Source: Caulobacter sp. (GTDB lineage Bacteria > Pseudomonadota > Alphaproteobacteria > Caulobacterales > Caulobacteraceae). From it: DNA of 64,000 nucleotides. How positions within the stretch are numbered: the first letter of the stretch is position 1; each line of letters starts with the position of its first letter. Position numbers and translations under genes: made by a program. A model generated the notes under the pieces. The model searched no databases, was not told the DNA's origin, and saw only the letters and a program-made list of their open reading frames with translations. Shown here in pieces: positions 28,069 to 36,446 of the stretch. Location of the stretch: positions 39,884-103,883 of the forward strand of contig JARWZW010000056.1 in assembly GCA_029866155.1 (NCBI GenBank), given 5' to 3'.

Positions 28069-29730
28069 GTGAGTGATCCTGGACCCCCTGCGTCCCCGGC
28101 GGCGCCGTCGCCTGCACCGCCGCCGCCCGCCAGGCGCGGGGGGCTGATCCGCTCTTCCCTGATCTTTTCGGGCCTGACCCTGGTCAGTCGCTTCATGGGA
28201 CTGGCGCGGGATCTGGTGATCACCGCCCGGCTGGGGGCCAGCCAGACCATTGCGGCCGACGCCTATTACACGGCCCTCAGCTTCCCCAACCTGTTCCGCC
28301 GGATCTTTGCCGAGGGCGCCTTCGCCGCAGCCTTTGTGCCCGCCTATAGCCGCACCCTGGCGGCCGAGGGCGAGGCAGTAGCCGACCAGCTGGCGGTTGA
28401 CGCCATGGCCGCCTTGGCGGCGGCCACCCTGGTCCTGACTGTGGCCTTCCAGCTGGCCATGCCCTGGCTGATGTACCTGATCAATCCGGGCTACGCGGCG
28501 GATCCGGAGAAGTTCAAGCTGGCCTGGATGCTGACCCAGGTCACCATGCCCTATCTGCCCTGCATGGCCATCACCGCCCTTCTCTCGGGGGTGCTCAACG
28601 CCCGTGGGCGGTTCATCCTGTCCGCCGCGGCGCCCACCGTTCTGAACGCCGCCATGTTGCTGGCGGTGATCCCACAGAAGGACCCGGTGGCCGCCGCCTG
28701 GGCTGCCAGCTGGGCCGTCCTGGCCGCCGGCATCGCCCAGGCGGGCCTTTTGTGGTGGGGCGCGCGCAAGGCCGGGGCCCGGCTATCCCTGCGGTTGCCC
28801 CGTCTCACCCCTGAAATCAAGGCCTTGATCATGCTGGCGATTCCGGGGGCGATCGCCGCCAGTGTCACCCAGATCAACATCTTTATTTCCGGGGTCCTGG
28901 CAAGCCAGATGGCCGGCGCCCGGTCCTGGCTGAATGTCGCCGACCGGCTCTATCAGCTGCCGCTGGGTCTGGTCGGGGTGGCCATAGGGGTGGCCCTTCT
29001 GCCCCGCCTATCCCAGGCGCTTGGCCGGGGCGACGCCAAGGACGCCCAGGATAGCACCGACCTTGCCATCGTCGTCTCTCTGGCCTTGGCCCTGCCGGCG
29101 GCGGCAGGGATGATGGCTGTTCCGCACTACCTGATCGACGGACTGTTCACCCGGGGAGCCTTCACCGATTTCGACGCTCGCCAGACCGCCCTGGCGCTGT
29201 TCCACTATGGCTGGGGCACCCCGGCCTTCATCCTGGCGCGGGTGCTGTCGCCGGTCTTCTTCGCCCGGGCCGATACCAGGGCGCCCATGAGGTTCGCCCT
29301 GATTTCCGTGGCCATCAACATCGTGCTGGGTTTGGCGCTGTTTCGTCTCATCGGCTTCGCCGGGATCGCCGCAGCCACGGCCGTGGCCAGCTGGGTCAAT
29401 GTCGGACAGATGGTCTGGACCCTGCACCGGCGGGGCGACTATCGCCCCTCGAGCCAGGCCTGGAACAAGATGGCCCGGGTTGCCGTGGCCAGCCTCGCGC
29501 TTGGCGGCCTGCTGCTGGTCGCCGGCCTGAACCGGGACCTGATCGAGGGGCCCCTGGCCGGGGTGTTCCTGTTGGGGCTCGGCGCCAAGGAGATCGGGGT
29601 CCTCGCCCTGTTCTTGACGGCCGCCGCCATTTATCCGGTGCTGGTTCTGGCCTCCGGCGGACTGACCATGACCGAAATTCGGGCCATGGTGCGCCGCAGG
29701 CCTGGCAGCCCTCCGCCGGAGGCGCCCTAG
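28069..29730 (+). CDS. murJ: Lipid II flippase MurJ (MviN)
   Basis: A 553-residue, fourteen-helix inner-membrane protein that flips lipid II for peptidoglycan synthesis. After a Pro-rich cytoplasmic start, LIFSGLTLVSRFMGLARDLVI and FPNLFRRIFAEGAFAAAFVPAYS are the family hallmarks, with the conserved Arg of the central cavity. YFARADTRAPMR-type sequence (FFARADTRAPMRFAL) follows. The start is GTG. The TAG stop belongs to the end of the CTAGAGC repeat, so that the last codons were defined by repeat insertion. In many relatives trpS follows murJ; here it is 19 kb away. Confidence 0.93.
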   Translation: MSDPGPPASPAAPSPAPPPPARRGGLIRSSLIFSGLTLVSRFMGLARDLVITARLGASQTIAADAYYTALSFPNLFRRIFAEGAFAAAFVPAYSRTLAAEGEAVADQLAVDAMAALAAATLVLTVAFQLAMPWLMYLINPGYAADPEKFKLAWMLTQVTMPYLPCMAITALLSGVLNARGRFILSAAAPTVLNAAMLLAVIPQKDPVAAAWAASWAVLAAGIAQAGLLWWGARKAGARLSLRLPRLTPEIKALIMLAIPGAIAASVTQINIFISGVLASQMAGARSWLNVADRLYQLPLGLVGVAIGVALLPRLSQALGRGDAKDAQDSTDLAIVVSLALALPAAAGMMAVPHYLIDGLFTRGAFTDFDARQTALALFHYGWGTPAFILARVLSPVFFARADTRAPMRFALISVAINIVLGLALFRLIGFAGIAAATAVASWVNVGQMVWTLHRRGDYRPSSQAWNKMARVAVASLALGGLLLVAGLNRDLIEGPLAGVFLLGLGAKEIGVLALFLTAAAIYPVLVLASGGLTMTEIRAMVRRRPGSPPPEAP

Positions 29731-29843
29731 AGCCTGGTCCGCAATGATCGAACCGATCAAAACGGAAAAATAGATCCCAATTCAGAGTGTTAGGGCAAGG
29801 TTCGATCCGGTAGCCGCGCCATGCTTGTCGGACCATGCTCTAG
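29727..29843 (-). repeat. CTAGAGC-ended dispersed repeat, full-length copy
   Basis: A 117-bp element with CTAGAGC at one end and GCTCTAG at the other. Inner segments (GGTCCGACA, CGGATCGAACC, TATTTTTCCGT, GATCGGTTCGATCAT) match the copy at 7860 in order. It fills the whole gap between murJ and the convergent Pro-rich protein gene: its two CTAG ends provide the TAG stop codon of both neighbours. The ends can pair as a stem. Confidence 0.8.
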
Positions 29844-30244
29844 AACGGAACCTCGGGCGGCGGGGGTGCAGCTGTCTTTTCCTGCACCAGGTCGCCGATA
29901 GGGTCGCTGGCCGAAGGTCGCGCAGGGGCAGGCCCCGCATTGGCGGGGGCAGCGGTCTGGCTGGCCGCCGGAGTCGGGGTTTTGTCTTCGGGCGGCTCGG
30001 TCTGTTCTATCGGCGCCTGGACAGGCAGGGGCTTCTGGACCGGCCGGTCATCGGGCCCCGGCGTGAAGGCCACGGCGTCTGGCGGACCGGCAACCACCGG
30101 CAGCGGCGCCTGGGACCGGCCTCCTTCCCATTCGGGCGCGTTGCGCCGAAGGGAATCGCTCAATCCCATCCACAGGCCGACGGCCGCGCAGGCCGACAGG
30201 CTGATGACCACATAGTGAAGCGTCCGGGGGGAAATCCTGTCCAT
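29840..30244 (-). CDS. Hypothetical membrane-anchored Pro-rich protein
   Basis: A 134-residue protein with an N-terminal transmembrane helix (TLHYVVISLSACAAVGLWMGL, residues 8-28), then about 100 residues dominated by Pro, Ala, Glu and Thr, likely a disordered periplasmic stalk. This anchor-plus-linker form resembles envelope tethers, but no binding domain is visible. Its stop codon is supplied by the repeat that separates it from murJ. It is divergent from the efflux operon. Family not recognised. Confidence 0.6.
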   Translation of the reverse strand: MDRISPRTLHYVVISLSACAAVGLWMGLSDSLRRNAPEWEGGRSQAPLPVVAGPPDAVAFTPGPDDRPVQKPLPVQAPIEQTEPPEDKTPTPAASQTAAPANAGPAPARPSASDPIGDLVQEKTAAPPPPEVPF

Positions 30245-30307
30245 GACCGGACAGTAGCGAGAGTTCGGCCGACGGAAAAGAGTCGCTCGATATCGCGGGG
30301 ACGTGAA

Positions 30308-30329
30308 AACTGGACGCCCGAGTCCAGTT
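30308..30329. promoter_or_regulatory. Candidate TetR operator 1 for the efflux operon
   Basis: A perfect inverted repeat AACTGGAC-GCCCGA-GTCCAGTT. It lies about 85 bases before the efflux operon start, in the gap with the divergent Pro-rich protein gene. The TetR gene at the end of the operon is the likely binder. Confidence 0.6.
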
Positions 30330-30369
30330 TAGGCTTGCGACCAACCGTCTCCGGCGCTATCTAAAATCA

Positions 30370-30393
30370 GACGCCAGCGTCCATTTTTATAAT
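30370..30393 (+). promoter_or_regulatory. Candidate operator 2 overlapping a TATAAT box
   Basis: GACGC-CA-GCGTC is a perfect palindrome that shares GACGCC and GTCCA with the first operator. It ends 6 bases before TATAAT (30388-30393), 22 bases before the ATG. A repressor here would block the promoter. No good -35 box is visible. Confidence 0.5.
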
Positions 30394-30414
30394 CTGCACG
30401 TGGATACTCGCCCC

Positions 30415-31524
30415 ATGACCACCCTGACCCGACAGCGCCTGGTCCCCATGCTGGCCGCGGGCGTCGCCGGTCTGGCCATCCTGATCGGTGGCGGCGTCTG
30501 GTGGCATGGCAAGCAGAGCTACGAGACCACCGACAACGCCTTTGTCCAGGCCGATACGGTCCAGGTCAGCCCGCAGGTGTCTGGCTACGTGACCGAAGTG
30601 CTGGTTGCTGACAACCAGCGGGTCGAGGCTGGTCAGGTCATGGCCCGCATCGACCCGGCTTCGATCCAGGCGCGGCTGGACCAGGCCATCGCCAATGCCA
30701 CGGCCCTGGAGGCCGACGTCCGGGCGGTTGATGATCGGGCCGCCCTGGAGGAGGCGATGATCGCCCAGCGGGCGGCCGGGGTCTCCAGCGCCCGGGCCGA
30801 CGCCGGTCGGGTGGCTGTCGATTCCCGCCGTTACAGCGACCTGGCCCAGAAGGGCTGGGTCTCGGAACAGAAGCTTCAGGCGGTCAAGGCGAGCGAGATG
30901 CAGTCGGCGGCCAGTGTCGCGGCGGCCGAGGCCGCCCTGGTGGCCGAGCAGAGGGTGGCTCAGTCCCTCGGTTCGGCCAGGGCGCAGAAGGTCGCCCAGG
31001 CCCAGGCGGCCGAGGCGGCCGTCGACCAGGCGCGGATCGATCTGGAACGCACCGTGATCCGTGCGCCGGCGGCCGGGGTGGTCGGAGCCAGGACTGTGCG
31101 GCCGGGGCAGCTGGTGCAGCCGGGCCAGACCATGATGGTCATCGTGCCCCTGGGCCAGACCTTCGTGGTGGCCAATTTCAAGGAAACCCAGCTGGCCCGT
31201 CTCCGGATCGGGCAGCCGGTAGAGATTCATGCCGACGCCTTCGGCAAGCAGTCCCTGACGGGACGGATCGAGAGTTTCGCCCCGGCCACAGGGGCCGAGT
31301 TCGCCCTGATCCCGGTGGAAAACGCCGTGGGAAACTTTACCAAGATCGCCCAACGGGTTCCGGTGCGGATCACGGTGACCAGCAATCCGGCCCTGGCCGG
31401 AGCCCTGCGGCCGGGTCTTTCGCTTGAGGTCAAGGTGGATGTCCGGGTCCGGGGCGGGCTGAGCTTCGCCGAGTCCGGCGCGCCGCAGCCTCAGGTCGCC
31501 GGCCAGCCCGATCCCCGGCCATGA
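30415..31524 (+). CDS. HlyD/EmrA-family periplasmic adaptor
   Basis: A 369-residue membrane-fusion protein. One N-terminal helix (LVPMLAAGVAGLAILIGGGVW) is followed by YETTDNAFVQADTVQVSPQVSGYV, the EmrA-type biotinyl-lipoyl start, a long coiled-coil hairpin (about residues 90-200) and VIRAPAAGVVGARTVRPGQLVQPGQ. It would link the inner-membrane pump to an outer-membrane channel. It overlaps the following transporter gene by 4 bases (ATGA). A GTG 15 bases upstream is an alternative start. Expression is probably controlled by two operators upstream. Confidence 0.9.
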   Translation: MTTLTRQRLVPMLAAGVAGLAILIGGGVWWHGKQSYETTDNAFVQADTVQVSPQVSGYVTEVLVADNQRVEAGQVMARIDPASIQARLDQAIANATALEADVRAVDDRAALEEAMIAQRAAGVSSARADAGRVAVDSRRYSDLAQKGWVSEQKLQAVKASEMQSAASVAAAEAALVAEQRVAQSLGSARAQKVAQAQAAEAAVDQARIDLERTVIRAPAAGVVGARTVRPGQLVQPGQTMMVIVPLGQTFVVANFKETQLARLRIGQPVEIHADAFGKQSLTGRIESFAPATGAEFALIPVENAVGNFTKIAQRVPVRITVTSNPALAGALRPGLSLEVKVDVRVRGGLSFAESGAPQPQVAGQPDPRP

Positions 31525-33110
31525 CCGACGCGGTCCTGCCGGCCGCCGCCGCTCCGAGCGAGGCGTCCGTCAACTGGGGACGGCTGTTCCTGGGCTTCGG
31601 CGGCATGGTCATCGGCCAGTTCATGGCCATCCTGGACATTCAGATCGTCGCCGCCTCCCTGCCCCAGATCCAGGCGGGGATCAGCGCCAGCGCCGACCAG
31701 GTGAGCTGGATCCAGACGGCTTATCTGATCCCGGAAGTGGTGATGATCCCGCTGTCGGCCTATCTGTCGCGGCTCTGGGGCACCCAGAGGGTGTTCATGA
31801 TGAGCTGCTGCGGCTTTGTGATCATGAGCGTGGTGGCCGGCATGTCGACCAGCATCGAGTTCATGATCTTCGCCCGGGCCCTGCAGGGCTTCATCGGCGG
31901 AGCCATGGTGCCAACGGTGTTCGCCACGGCCTTTACCGCCTTTCCGCCCGAGCGCCGGGTCACCGCCAATGTCATCACCGGCATGATCGTCACCCTGGCC
32001 CCCACTGTGGGGCCGACCCTGGGGGGGCATCTGACCGAATGGCTGTCCTGGCGCTGGCTGTTCTTCATCAATGTCGGACCGGGCCTGCTGTCCCTGTTCC
32101 TGGTCGGCCGCTATGGCGATTTCGACAAGGGAGACAGGTCCCTGGCCAAGGGCTTCGACTGGTTCGGCCTGATCTCCATGACGGTCTTCCTGATCAGCCT
32201 GCAGTATGTCGTGGAGGAGGGCGCCAAGGACAACTGGTTCGAGGATGATATCATTCTCTGGCTGACGGTCCTGACCGTGATCAGCGGCGTCACCTTCGTC
32301 TGGCGGACCCTGACCTATTTCAAGCCCCTGGTGCAGCTGAAGGCCTTTTCGGACCGCAACTTCACCCTGGGAATCCTCATGACCTCCGTATCGGGGGCCA
32401 GCCTCTATGGCGGGACCTTCCTGATGCCGCTCTATCTGGGTCGCATCCGGCAGTTTTCGGCGGCCGAGGTGGGGACCACCATGCTGGTCTCGGGCCTGGC
32501 CATGTTCCTGACCGGACCGGCCATTGGCCGGGTCGTAAGACAGCTGGATGCGCGGATTCCCATGATTGTCGGCTTCTCGATGATCGCCTGGGGCATGTGG
32601 CTGGGCCACGACATCAATGGCGAATGGGGGTTTGCCGAGTTCGCCATCCTCCAGGCCTTCCGGGGCTGCGGGGTGATGATCGCCATGATCGCCACCACCC
32701 AGCTGACCATGTCGACCCTGCCCCAGGACATGATCAAGGACGCCTCGGGCATGATCAATCTGTCGCGCAACACGGCCGGGGCCATCGCCATGGCCTATCT
32801 GTCCACCACCCTGACGACCCAGACGGCGGTTCACATGAACAGCCTGGCGTCCCGGGTGACCATCGCCTCGGTCGAGGCCCAGCAGATGATCGCCGGCCTG
32901 ACCGCCCGGATGGAGCAGCTGGGGGTCAGCGACCCGGCCGGCGCCGCCCGCAAGGCCTTTCACTACATGCTGAATCAACAGGCCAGCATCCTGGCCTTTG
33001 GCGACGGGTTCCAGGTCCTGGCCATCGCCGGCGCCCTGGCGGCCGTCATGGCCCTGTTCGCCAAGCCCGTTCCGGCGCCGCCGGACCCGCTTTTGTCGGA
33101 GGCGCACTGA
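31521..33110 (+). CDS. DHA2-family (EmrB/QacA) drug:H+ antiporter
   Basis: A 529-residue, fourteen-helix exporter. GQFMAILDIQIVAASLPQI is the DHA2 helix-1 motif (with Asp in LDIQIV), QTAYLIPEVVMIPLSAYLSRLWGTQ follows, and motif C-like sequence (TLAPTVGPTLGGHL) is in helix 5. It works with the adaptor upstream and an outer-membrane partner not in this window to expel toxic compounds. Gene order adaptor-pump-TetR with 4-base overlap and a 1-base gap shows a single transcription unit. Confidence 0.92.
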   Translation: MTDAVLPAAAAPSEASVNWGRLFLGFGGMVIGQFMAILDIQIVAASLPQIQAGISASADQVSWIQTAYLIPEVVMIPLSAYLSRLWGTQRVFMMSCCGFVIMSVVAGMSTSIEFMIFARALQGFIGGAMVPTVFATAFTAFPPERRVTANVITGMIVTLAPTVGPTLGGHLTEWLSWRWLFFINVGPGLLSLFLVGRYGDFDKGDRSLAKGFDWFGLISMTVFLISLQYVVEEGAKDNWFEDDIILWLTVLTVISGVTFVWRTLTYFKPLVQLKAFSDRNFTLGILMTSVSGASLYGGTFLMPLYLGRIRQFSAAEVGTTMLVSGLAMFLTGPAIGRVVRQLDARIPMIVGFSMIAWGMWLGHDINGEWGFAEFAILQAFRGCGVMIAMIATTQLTMSTLPQDMIKDASGMINLSRNTAGAIAMAYLSTTLTTQTAVHMNSLASRVTIASVEAQQMIAGLTARMEQLGVSDPAGAARKAFHYMLNQQASILAFGDGFQVLAIAGALAAVMALFAKPVPAPPDPLLSEAH

Positions 33111-33111
33111 T

Positions 33112-33720
33112 ATGGCCCGGCTGAGTGGCCAGATCGACCTGGCCAAGACGGAAGCCATCCTCGACGCCGCCGCCGAGGTGATGGCCGAGCGGGGCCTGGC
33201 GGCCCCCATCGAGGAGATCGCCCGCCGGGCCCGGGTGTCGAAACAGACCATCTATAACCGCTATGGCGCCAAGACCGAGCTGGTCCGGGCCCTGGTCGCC
33301 AGACGGGTCGAATCGATTACCGCGCCCCTTCGCATGCCGGGCGCCGAGGACCACCCGGAAGAGACCCTGACCGCCTATGCCCGGACCCTGCTGGAGGTCA
33401 TCGCGACCGGATCCTATTCCGTGATGCGACTGTCGATCCAGAGCGCCGCCGAACTGCCGGACCTGGCGCGGGAGGTGTTCGAGAGCGGTCCCCAGAGGTC
33501 CCGCGGCCAGCTGGCGGCCTTCCTCGAACTGGAGACCCGCATGGGGCGGATGACGGTGGATGACCCCATGCAGGCGGCGGAATTCTTTGGCGGCATGGTG
33601 CTGGGGCACCGCCAGACCCGGGCCCTGCTGCAACTGGGCTGTGACCTGACCGCAGCGGAAATCGACCGGATCGCCACCTCGGCCGCCCGGGTCTTCATGC
33701 GGGCCTACGCCCCGGCCTGA
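33112..33720 (+). CDS. TetR/AcrR-family repressor of the efflux operon
   Basis: A 202-residue regulator. The helix-turn-helix is at about residues 15-57 (EAILDAAAEVMAERG, then IARRARVSKQTIYNRYGAKTELV), followed by a TetR C-terminal domain (LLEVIATGSYSVMRLSIQSA). GGAGG lies about 9 bases upstream of this ATG, inside the end of the pump gene; the frame is open further left but that part is antisense-like. As the last gene of the operon it probably represses the operon through the palindromes at 30308 and 30370. Confidence 0.88.
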   Translation: MARLSGQIDLAKTEAILDAAAEVMAERGLAAPIEEIARRARVSKQTIYNRYGAKTELVRALVARRVESITAPLRMPGAEDHPEETLTAYARTLLEVIATGSYSVMRLSIQSAAELPDLAREVFESGPQRSRGQLAAFLELETRMGRMTVDDPMQAAEFFGGMVLGHRQTRALLQLGCDLTAAEIDRIATSAARVFMRAYAPA

Positions 33721-33721
33721 A

Positions 33722-33747
33722 GACCCCGCTCCGGATCACCCGGGGTC
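33722..33747. terminator. Hairpin between convergent genes
   Basis: GACCCCG and CGGGGTC form a 7-bp perfect stem with a 12-base loop between the TetR and fabI stop codons. No T-run follows, so its role as terminator is tentative. Confidence 0.35.
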
Positions 33748-33750
33748 AGA

Positions 33751-34572
33751 TCACCCGGCCGGATTGGCCAGTTCGTCGGGCAGGCCCATCATGTGGAAGC
33801 CGGCGTCCACATGGATCACCTCGCCGGTGGTCGACATTCCGAGGTCCGACAGCAGCCAGAGGGCGCAGCCGGCCACGCCCTCCATGGTGGTGTCTTCCTT
33901 CAGGGCGCTGAACATCCGGCCCTGGCTGAGCAGGCCCCGGCCGCCGCTGATCCCGGCCAGGGACAGGGTGCGCATGGCGCCGGCCGAGATGGCGTTGACC
34001 CGGATCCCCTTGGGGCCCAGGTCGCGGGCGATGTAGCGGGTGGCGGCCTCCAGCGCCGCCTTGGCCACGCCCATGGTGTTGTAGTTGGGAATGACCCGTT
34101 CCGAGCCCAGATAGGTCATGGTCACCATGGAGCCGCCCGGCTTCATCATCCGCGAGGCCCGGTTGGCCGCATCGACAAAGCTGAAGGCCGAGATGTTCAT
34201 GGCCCGCAGAAAGCCCTCGCGGGTGGTGTTCTCGACAAAGCTGCCCTTCAGCTCGTCCTTGTTGGCGAAGGCGATGGAATGGACCAGGAAGTCCAGCGCG
34301 CCGAACCGCGCCTGCAGGTCGGCGAAGGCCGCATCCATCGAGGCGTCATCGGTCACCTCGCAGGGGATGAAGTCCACCACCCCCAGCTCCTCGCCCAGGG
34401 GCCGGACGCGCTTTTCCATGTCCGGCAGATAGGCGAAGGCCAGTTTCGCCCCCTGGGCGGCCAGCTGCGAGGCAATGCCGAAGGCGATGGAGTTGCGGTT
34501 GGCGACCCCCATGACCAGGCCGCATTTGCCCGCCATGAGCTCGCCCTTCGGGAAGCTGTAATCTTCGGCCAT
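33751..34572 (-). CDS. fabI: Enoyl-[acyl-carrier-protein] reductase FabI
   Basis: A 273-residue NADH-dependent reductase that completes each cycle of fatty acid elongation. The family start GLVMGVANRNSIAFGIA and the catalytic Tyr154, Tyr164 and Lys171 (YLGSERVIPNYNTMGVAKAAL) are present. KSFVE/NT-type segment FVENTTREGFLRAMNISAFSF follows the usual pattern. fabI normally lies next to fabA and fabB in alphaproteobacteria; here a 4.4-kb accessory region separates them. Standard length and ATG start. Confidence 0.95.
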   Translation of the reverse strand: MAEDYSFPKGELMAGKCGLVMGVANRNSIAFGIASQLAAQGAKLAFAYLPDMEKRVRPLGEELGVVDFIPCEVTDDASMDAAFADLQARFGALDFLVHSIAFANKDELKGSFVENTTREGFLRAMNISAFSFVDAANRASRMMKPGGSMVTMTYLGSERVIPNYNTMGVAKAALEAATRYIARDLGPKGIRVNAISAGAMRTLSLAGISGGRGLLSQGRMFSALKEDTTMEGVAGCALWLLSDLGMSTTGEVIHVDAGFHMMGLPDELANPAG

Positions 34573-34668
34573 GGATCGTCTCCGGAAAAGTCTTTCGGCG
34601 GTTTATAGGCGGTTCGGAGCAGGAGGGAAGCGGCGGGCGGGCGGCGGCGCATCCCATCGTAACAATCT

Positions 34669-34797
34669 TCGTCAGTCTGGGGAGCGGTCGCAGACCGCGT
34701 GTCGAAGACTGCAGGCTGTTTCCACATCGGGCCTGTTCAGCGGTCGCCGGCCTGCGTGCTTCGACACGCCCCTGACGGGGCTACTCAGCATGACGAA
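34669..34797. repeat. GCTTCGACACGC-family repeat, two half units
   Basis: A right-hand unit (GTCAGTCTGGGGAGCGGTC through GTGTCGAAGACTGC, with stem GCGGTC-GCA-GACCGC) comes first, then a left-hand unit (GCGTGCTTCGACACGC, stem CCCCTGACGGGG, CTACTCAGCATGACGAAG). Their order is reversed compared with the copies at 47681 and 48703. Confidence 0.75.
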
Positions 34798-35170
34798 GAT
34801 TCTGTGCCTGTTCCCGTTCCTGCTCGCTGTTGCCGTCGCCTTCGGTCAGAAAACCCGCAAAATAGCGCGTTCGGAAAATTCGGGGGCCGTTCCTGGATGG
34901 AGCGGCCTGCCGGCTGGAACCAGAGATCTTCGGGGTGCGAAGCCAGGTTCTTGAATTCCTTAATGTTATACGGCGGTCTACGCCGTCGGCCGCCCCTCTG
35001 CATAGCGTCCGTCTGGTCGGAAACGTCCCGTTCTTGTCCGGGCTTTGTCCGGCTGCTGTCCTGTTTTCGTATCGTTCTGACGGCCATTCTGTCGGATTTT
35101 TCCACCCGTTCGACAGGGCTGACCACGGCGTCTCCGGATGGCTCGAAGCGGAGCTGTCAGTATAGCAATT

Positions 35171-35332
35171 CCTTCGCCCCTCCGGGGAGAAGGAGGACCG
35201 CGAAGCGGGCCGGATCAGGGGTCTTTCCGCGCGGCCGGCGCCTGAAAATCATTCCGGATCAGACCCTTACCGCCGGCGCGGCCCCTCATCCGTCGGCTTC
35301 GCCGCCACCTTCTCCCTCGAGGGGAGAAGGGG
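35171..35332. repeat. CCCTC/GAGAAGG inverted repeat units
   Basis: Two units of about 50 bp in opposite orientation (35171-35221 and 35281-35332). Each has GAGAAGG next to GGGG and a short GAAGC core that can fold. Similar units are widespread in alphaproteobacterial intergenic DNA, from general knowledge. The segment 62750-62783 has a related CCCTCTCCC-type end. Confidence 0.6.
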
Positions 35333-35579
35333 TTTGAACGCCCCCGGCCCTGTCGGACGCCCCCCGTTCCGGTGCGGGTCTTGTCCGGGTGCTCGCCGAT
35401 TTCGGTATCGATGAAGTCCGGGTGGTCGCCGGTTTCGGTAACGGTCGAACCGCGGTCTTGTCGGATTTTTCCCGAGGGCTTTGCGAGGTCTTCGAAGCGG
35501 GAGAGATGATTATCCCATGGAAGGCGGCGCCCGTTGCTGAGAGACGGTAACCCTTCACGCCTTCGGAGGCCCGATCAGC

Positions 35580-36446
35580 ATGAACCGCTTCGACGCCACG
35601 ATACGCAGCCCTCGCCTTGTCGGGGTCGCCTGCGCGATCGGCGCGGTCGCGCTGGGCCTTGGCCATATGACCGCCGCCGGGGCGCCGGGGCGCTATCTGG
35701 TCATCAACACCGCCGCCCTGGGTGTCGGCCTGACCCTGCTCGGTCTGTTCGGCGGCGCCCTGTTCGCGGACCGGTCCTGGACCAGCGCAGCCATCGCGGC
35801 CATGGCCGGCGCCCTGCTGGCCACCGCCCTGTCTGGAGACAGCGTCGAGGGTGCAACGCGCTGGGTGAGGCTGGGGGGCCTCTCCCTCCAGCCCAGCCTT
35901 ATCCTGTTGCCGGTGATGCTGGTCGCCTTTGCGCGATCCCGCAATCGACTTGCGACAGCGGGCATGATGGTCGCCGCCGCCGCTATTGCGATTCAGCCTG
36001 ACCGGGCCATGGCCGGGATGCTGGCGGCCGGCCTGGGGGTCCTGGCGGTCCTGCGCCCTGACCGGTTGGTCCTCGCGGCGCTGGGCGCCAGCCTTGCCGG
36101 GTTTGCCGTGACCCTGGCCCGCCCCGACCGGCTGCCGGCGGCGGACTATGTCGAGGGTGTCCTCTATTCGTCGTTCGAGGTTCATCTGCTGGCCGGTCTG
36201 GCGGTGATCCTCGGCCTTGCCCTGCTGGTGGTTCCGGCTGTCATCGGCTGGTTCCGTGATCCGGCGGGCCGCGACCAGTATGCCGCCTTCGGCGCAGTCT
36301 GGCTCGCCGCCATTCTTGCCGCCGCCCTGGGAAACTACCCCACGCCGCTCGTCGGCTACGGCGCCAGCGCCATCATCGGCTATGCGCTCAGCTTCCTGGC
36401 GCTGCCGAAGCTGGAGGGCCTCAGGCGCTCTCCTTGCCCTGCTTGA
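35580..36446 (+). CDS. RodA/FtsW-like (SEDS-like) polytopic membrane protein
   Basis: A 288-residue protein with about nine hydrophobic helices. TRWVRLGGLSLQPSLILLPV resembles the SEDS motif in which W-R-GG--LQPSE opens a helix, and NYPTPLVGYGASAIIGYAL resembles the conserved LP-VSYGGSS segment near the SEDS C-terminus. It is shorter than RodA or FtsW (about 370-400) and I see no equivalent of the catalytic Asp loop, so glycosyltransferase activity is doubtful. CGGAGG lies upstream of the ATG. It ends overlapping a convergent antitoxin-like ORF by 26 bases. Confidence 0.7.
   Translation: MNRFDATIRSPRLVGVACAIGAVALGLGHMTAAGAPGRYLVINTAALGVGLTLLGLFGGALFADRSWTSAAIAAMAGALLATALSGDSVEGATRWVRLGGLSLQPSLILLPVMLVAFARSRNRLATAGMMVAAAAIAIQPDRAMAGMLAAGLGVLAVLRPDRLVLAALGASLAGFAVTLARPDRLPAADYVEGVLYSSFEVHLLAGLAVILGLALLVVPAVIGWFRDPAGRDQYAAFGAVWLAAILAAALGNYPTPLVGYGASAIIGYALSFLALPKLEGLRRSPCPA

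Larger units (their letters stand above)
34573..35579. other. Intergenic accessory stretch rich in repeats
   Basis: About 1 kb with no gene I can support. It holds two GCTTCGACACGC-family half units (34669-34797), two inverted CCCTC-type units (35171-35332), and two related segments near 35031 and 35379, each starting CTTGTCCGGG and ending GTCGGATTTTTCC. The reading frame 34699-35337 on the plus strand is made of repeat sequence and is not a gene. Confidence 0.7.

Noticed and set aside
31491..33251. A 586-residue open frame antisense to the drug antiporter
   Set aside because: Complement of a certain membrane transporter; extreme Gly/Gln/His composition.
34699..35337. A 212-residue plus-strand frame between fabI and the SEDS-like gene
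   Set aside because: Made of dispersed repeat units (ACVLRHAP, HPSASPPPSPSRGEGV are translated repeats), not a protein.
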